From NCBI GenBank assembly GCA_019416395.1, contig DXXH01000004.1, positions 7,331 through 42,041 of the forward strand: a DNA stretch of 34,711 nt. Reading direction: 5' to 3'. Under the pieces are notes generated by a model. That model had not been told where the DNA came from. It did no database searches and saw only the letters and a list, made by a program, of their open reading frames with translations. Of this stretch, positions 31,401-34,711 are shown piece by piece. The DNA is from Clostridiales bacterium. Lineage in GTDB: Bacteria > Bacillota > Clostridia > Oscillospirales > Acutalibacteraceae. How positions within the stretch are numbered: the stretch's first letter is position 1; every line of letters begins with the position of its first letter. The position numbers and the translations under genes are program-made.

Positions 31401-32338
31401 GTGCATTACGGGACGTTTATGGAAATGCGCTGGCCCGTTACGGCAAACAAGAGCCGCGGGTTTTGGTGTTGGACGCAGATTTGGCCACAAGCACAAAAAC
31501 AGCTATGTTCCAGCAGGTGTGTCCGGAACGCTTTTTTGATGTGGGGATCGCCGAGGCGAACATGACAGCCATGGCGGCAGGCATGGCTTCCGCAGGGGCC
31601 ATTCCATTTGTAAACACTTTTGCCACTTTCATCACTACGATTGGCTCACTGGCAGCGAAAACCCTGATTGGGTACAGTCATTTGAATGTGCGGCTGATTG
31701 GCTCCAACAACAGTGTAACAGGCGGTTATGATGGAAGCACCCACCATTCCTTGGACGACATTTCGGTAATGTCCCTGATTCCAGGGATGCTGGTGTTATA
31801 CCCCAGTGATCCTTGGATGACGGATACTCTGACCAGAATGCTCATTGAGGAATATGAAGGTCCGGCGTATATGAGCGTGTCCAGAAATGAGGCAGACCCC
31901 ATTTACGCTGATGGGGCGCAGATCCAGATTGGCAAGGCAAATGTTTTGCGGGAAGGCAAGGACGTCACACTGATCGGGTACGGGCTTTGTGTAGGCCGTT
32001 CGCTGAAGGCTGCGGAAGAATTGGCGCAAGAAGGGATTCAAGCCCGTGTGATCGATATGTTTACCTTGAAGCCTTTGGACCGGGAAGCTGTTCTTTCAGC
32101 GGCCAGTGAAACAGGAGCGCTGGTGACAGTGGAAGAGCAGTGGCTGTCGGGTGGACTGAAAAGCATGGTTGCTTCCGTGCTGTGCGAGAACCAAATAGCT
32201 GTTCCGTTTCAAGCCGTGGGATTTCAAGATACCTATACCATGAGCGGAACCTATGACCAGCTGATTGCCTATTACCATGTAGATGTTCCAGATATTGTGC
32301 AGGCCGCTAAACAGGCGGTCCAGAAGAAACGGAAATAA
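31397..32338 (+). CDS. Split transketolase 2, C-terminal subunit with altered motifs
   Basis: A 313-residue C-terminal subunit. The catalytic Glu53 is kept but the motif is GIAEANM rather than GIAEQNM; the region that reads MRALEEVR in subunit 1 is TTIGSLAAK here, and THQGQED is THHSLDD. These positions include residues near the substrate channel, so the substrate probably differs from that of pair 1. It ends the operon 12 bases before a strong terminator. Its normal-looking N-terminal partner and altered C-terminal half are the reverse of pair 1. Confidence 0.88.
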   Translation: MSALRDVYGNALARYGKQEPRVLVLDADLATSTKTAMFQQVCPERFFDVGIAEANMTAMAAGMASAGAIPFVNTFATFITTIGSLAAKTLIGYSHLNVRLIGSNNSVTGGYDGSTHHSLDDISVMSLIPGMLVLYPSDPWMTDTLTRMLIEEYEGPAYMSVSRNEADPIYADGAQIQIGKANVLREGKDVTLIGYGLCVGRSLKAAEELAQEGIQARVIDMFTLKPLDREAVLSAASETGALVTVEEQWLSGGLKSMVASVLCENQIAVPFQAVGFQDTYTMSGTYDQLIAYYHVDVPDIVQAAKQAVQKKRK

Positions 32339-32350
32339 GATGTCAAACGG

Positions 32351-32386
32351 AAAATCCCCCTTCCAGAAAAGGAAGGGGGATTTTTT
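32351..32386. terminator. Bidirectional terminator between the operon and the AraC gene
   Basis: A perfect 14-bp stem (32351-32364 with 32371-32384) with a 6-base loop, A-run upstream and T-run downstream, between convergent genes. Confidence 0.92.
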
Positions 32387-32404
32387 AGGTAGGGGACGTG
32401 GAAA

Positions 32405-34654
32405 TTAATCGCCGCCTCTGGCACGGAATTCTGCGGGAGTCATGTGATGTTTCTCTTTAAACAGCTTGTAAAAATAGGTGTCATTTGAGAAACCCACAGC
32501 AGATGCAACAGCCGACACGGTCATATTGGTGGTGGAAAGCAGATGACGCGCCTGGGACATTCTGATTTCCAGAAGATGATCCAAAATCGTGACCGTGGTG
32601 TACTGTTTATAAGTGCGACCGATGTAGTTGGCAGACATTTTCAATTGAGCGGCAATTCCGTCAATTCCCAGGGAAGAATCGGAATATTGTTCTTCCAAAA
32701 TCTTGTCAATGGCCTGAATCAGGCGGGATTTGCTGGAAGACTTGTTTTGAACAACGCTTTCGGCCAATTGCTGGATACAATGGTGCAATTGTTGATTTAA
32801 CTCTTCCGTAGAGTGATATTGCTCCAGACGTGTGAGAGCGTCAAAATCCAGAGGGCGCGTTTCAGCCGAATCGGAAGTGACCTTCTTTTGTAAATCGGTC
32901 AAGGCGAGAACAATGTGGGCCAAAGCAGCATAAAAAGCGGAGAAAGAATATTGCCGGCTGTCCTCGATGATCTCCAGATACATTTTATAAGCCTCTTCAC
33001 CATTGCCCCGGGTAATTTCACTGAGCATAGCTTTTTCCTTGGCGCTGGGATAAAGATAAGCAGGCTCTGCCGTGCGGGATACAGCCGACATCATAATGGA
33101 AGATTGGCGGCCGTAAAAAACCTGTTGGCGGCTAAAACTGCGGGCCTGTTGGTAAATGCCGTAAATGTGGGACAAGGTGTGGGAATAAGTGCTGGTCATG
33201 GTAGAAACGGAAATTCCTTGGGAATTCAGCTTTACTTGGGCGTTGTGCAGGGCTTCCGGAACCAGGCTTTCTGTATCTAGATTTTCGGAAGAAAGCAAAA
33301 AGGTGATGGTTTTGGAAGGGGAAAGCACACTGGAACAGAGAATGTCCTTGGGCATGCTTTCTTCCACAACATGGGCAGTTTGGGAAATGAAATCCAACAG
33401 CTGCTTTTCGGACATCTGCCGCAAGGGTTCGAAATCATCGAAAAAGAGGACCGAAACGCAGTACCACCCGTGAGCTACACAGGGACGCTTGTCTTCCGGT
33501 AGAGAATAAAAACGGTCCAAGATCTTTTGCGTGGGTCTGCCCTGCATGAAATGGAATAGTACATCACGGCTGGCGTTCTGTTCCGCGTCGCTGAGCTTTT
33601 GATTGAGAATCAAAAGATGGCTTTCCGCGTCGTCCAGTGGTTTGGAAATTCTCCATGTAAGCCATAACGCTAAACTGGAAGCGACAATCAGCATGCCCAG
33701 ACAAATTAGAAGCGCAGAATAGCACAAGTCCACAATGGGGGAAAGCAGACGGTAATACGGGATACATTGTATGCACATCCAGCCCATAGAAGTATCCGCG
33801 GCATAAATGACCAGCTTGTTTTCACCCAGTAGCTCTTTTTGGAAAAAGCCGCTGGGGGCGGTTTCCGCCCGGTCCCAAATGGAGGTTTCCATGATTTCTT
33901 GGGCCAGGTCTGTGCTGGTATCGCCTATTTGGGAAAGAACTTTTCCGTCTTGTGAAATGGTGATGATCTGGGAGCTTTCTTGCCGGTTGTGCAGGGATTG
34001 CATAATGTCTGTGAAATAGTCGCAGGACAGGTTGATCATAATAGCCCGCTGTAATTTTCCGGCTCGTTCCTGCCAATCGCAAAGCACAATGGTGAAGCTG
34101 GATTTTTCTTCCTGGGTATTTTCCATGGTATAGGTGCGCAGCACCGGAGTGGGAGTGCTAAACGAGTAGGAGTCCAAAAAACGAAGGGCGTCTTTGTCTG
34201 GAAATTCTTCATAGCTGAGAACCTGGTTTGTCAGGGAATCGTTGTTGGAGCTGGTGCTGAGATAGACGGTTTGGGTGGAATCGTTCACAATGTAGATGCT
34301 TTCCACATAGGGGATCAATGCCAGCATAGCGTTTAAACGGTTTAAAGCGGGCATCACTTCGTAATAAGCGGGACCACCGCTGTATAACAGAGGGTAAAAG
34401 GTGGCATCCGCATGGATTTCCGTGGTAAATTTGGTGGCTGTGTCCAGCAGGACGCGAATATGCTCTTGGGATTGCTCCATAGCTGCCAGACTGGTCAGAT
34501 AGGTGTTTTCCAAAAGGATTCCCGAGGCCTGGCTGAACATCATCAAAGTGAGGAGCAGCGTGATTGCTACCATCAGGGAAAAGAAAACCAGAAAATTCCG
34601 CAGGTTTCTTTTCTTTATGGAGTGAAAGTGGAAGAAGGGAAAGTGTTTTTTCAT
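32405..34654 (-). CDS. Membrane-bound AraC-type regulator with extracytoplasmic sensor
   Basis: A 749-residue regulator of the YesS type. Residues 1-20 are basic; membrane helix 1 is about 21-42; an extracytoplasmic sensor, probably Cache-like, spans about 43-308; membrane helix 2 is about 309-332. A cytoplasmic linker region (about 340-640) leads to a C-terminal AraC double helix-turn-helix (about 645-749) with the GFSNDTYFYKLFKEKHHMTPAEFR signature region (here given in two parts: GFSNDTYFYKLFK and MTPAEFR). It probably senses an external sugar or related ligand and activates uptake or catabolic genes. AGGAGG lies seven bases before the ATG. It is convergent with the ten-gene operon; its own upstream region leaves the window, so genes there may be targets too. 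Confidence 0.88.
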   Translation of the reverse strand: MKKHFPFFHFHSIKKRNLRNFLVFFSLMVAITLLLTLMMFSQASGILLENTYLTSLAAMEQSQEHIRVLLDTATKFTTEIHADATFYPLLYSGGPAYYEVMPALNRLNAMLALIPYVESIYIVNDSTQTVYLSTSSNNDSLTNQVLSYEEFPDKDALRFLDSYSFSTPTPVLRTYTMENTQEEKSSFTIVLCDWQERAGKLQRAIMINLSCDYFTDIMQSLHNRQESSQIITISQDGKVLSQIGDTSTDLAQEIMETSIWDRAETAPSGFFQKELLGENKLVIYAADTSMGWMCIQCIPYYRLLSPIVDLCYSALLICLGMLIVASSLALWLTWRISKPLDDAESHLLILNQKLSDAEQNASRDVLFHFMQGRPTQKILDRFYSLPEDKRPCVAHGWYCVSVLFFDDFEPLRQMSEKQLLDFISQTAHVVEESMPKDILCSSVLSPSKTITFLLSSENLDTESLVPEALHNAQVKLNSQGISVSTMTSTYSHTLSHIYGIYQQARSFSRQQVFYGRQSSIMMSAVSRTAEPAYLYPSAKEKAMLSEITRGNGEEAYKMYLEIIEDSRQYSFSAFYAALAHIVLALTDLQKKVTSDSAETRPLDFDALTRLEQYHSTEELNQQLHHCIQQLAESVVQNKSSSKSRLIQAIDKILEEQYSDSSLGIDGIAAQLKMSANYIGRTYKQYTTVTILDHLLEIRMSQARHLLSTTNMTVSAVASAVGFSNDTYFYKLFKEKHHMTPAEFRARGGD

Positions 34655-34711
34655 GGAAACGCCTCCTGCGGACTGGTTTTTTTAGTCGAAGTTTTGAAAG
34701 AGAATCAAATG

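Noticed and set aside
28758..32338. Recent tandem duplication of one transketolase
   Set aside because: The two pairs differ throughout, including at active-site motifs, so they are old paralogues or were assembled separately.

Overview
The window looks like chromosomal DNA from a Gram-positive anaerobe of the class Clostridia, probably an Oscillospirales-type gut lineage. This is an inference from gene content (Opp-type peptide uptake with M24 and M29 peptidases, a tRNA-Trp T-box, XpaC/TelA, LemA/TPM, split transketolases), strong AGGAGG-type ribosome binding sites and fairly high GC in the first 23 kb. No rRNA, tRNA, IS element, phage gene or CRISPR array was found.

Layout. (1) Positions 145-9370: a tightly packed plus-strand operon for taking up and digesting peptides, probably proline-containing ones. 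It has an M24 peptidase, an M29 aminopeptidase, two permeases, two ATPases, a second M24 (aminopeptidase P-like) enzyme and a substrate-binding lipoprotein, and it ends in a terminator. A RidA protein and a PLP aminotransferase follow (9491-11090). (2) 11182-12939: a consensus promoter and a T-box riboswitch with a UGG (Trp) specifier in front of a stand-alone TrpB2-type tryptophan synthase beta chain. (3) 13117-16438, minus strand: PHP phosphoesterase, MATE exporter, HAD phosphatase and a small Ser/Glu-rich lipoprotein. (4) 16631-17560: a fruK-like sugar-phosphate kinase. (5) 17696-21997: an envelope-type operon of XpaC (with a nine-copy 27-bp coding repeat), TelA, LemA and a TPM-domain protein, followed by a HAD phosphatase and a nicotinamidase-like hydrolase.

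(6) 23831-32338: a ten-gene operon with visibly lower GC, whose combination I do not recognise. It encodes a thiolase-like enzyme in which the catalytic GHP histidine reads as Asn, a DUF35 zinc-ribbon/OB-fold partner, an HD-domain metalloprotein, an SDR and a zinc alcohol dehydrogenase, an Asp/Glu-racemase-fold protein with one of the two usual cysteines, and two consecutive split transketolases that differ at conserved motifs. A 14-bp inverted repeat lies upstream and a bidirectional terminator closes it. No kinase, aldolase or transporter is in the operon. The best summary is a candidate undescribed pathway for a polyol, ketose or carbocycle: two oxidoreductases make keto groups, TPP enzymes move C2 units, and a thiolase/OB-fold pair handles an acyl-CoA or C-C bond step. 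The substrate cannot be read from sequence. (7) 32405-34654, minus strand: a membrane-bound AraC-type regulator with an extracytoplasmic sensor, convergent to the operon; its targets may be this operon or genes beyond the window edge.
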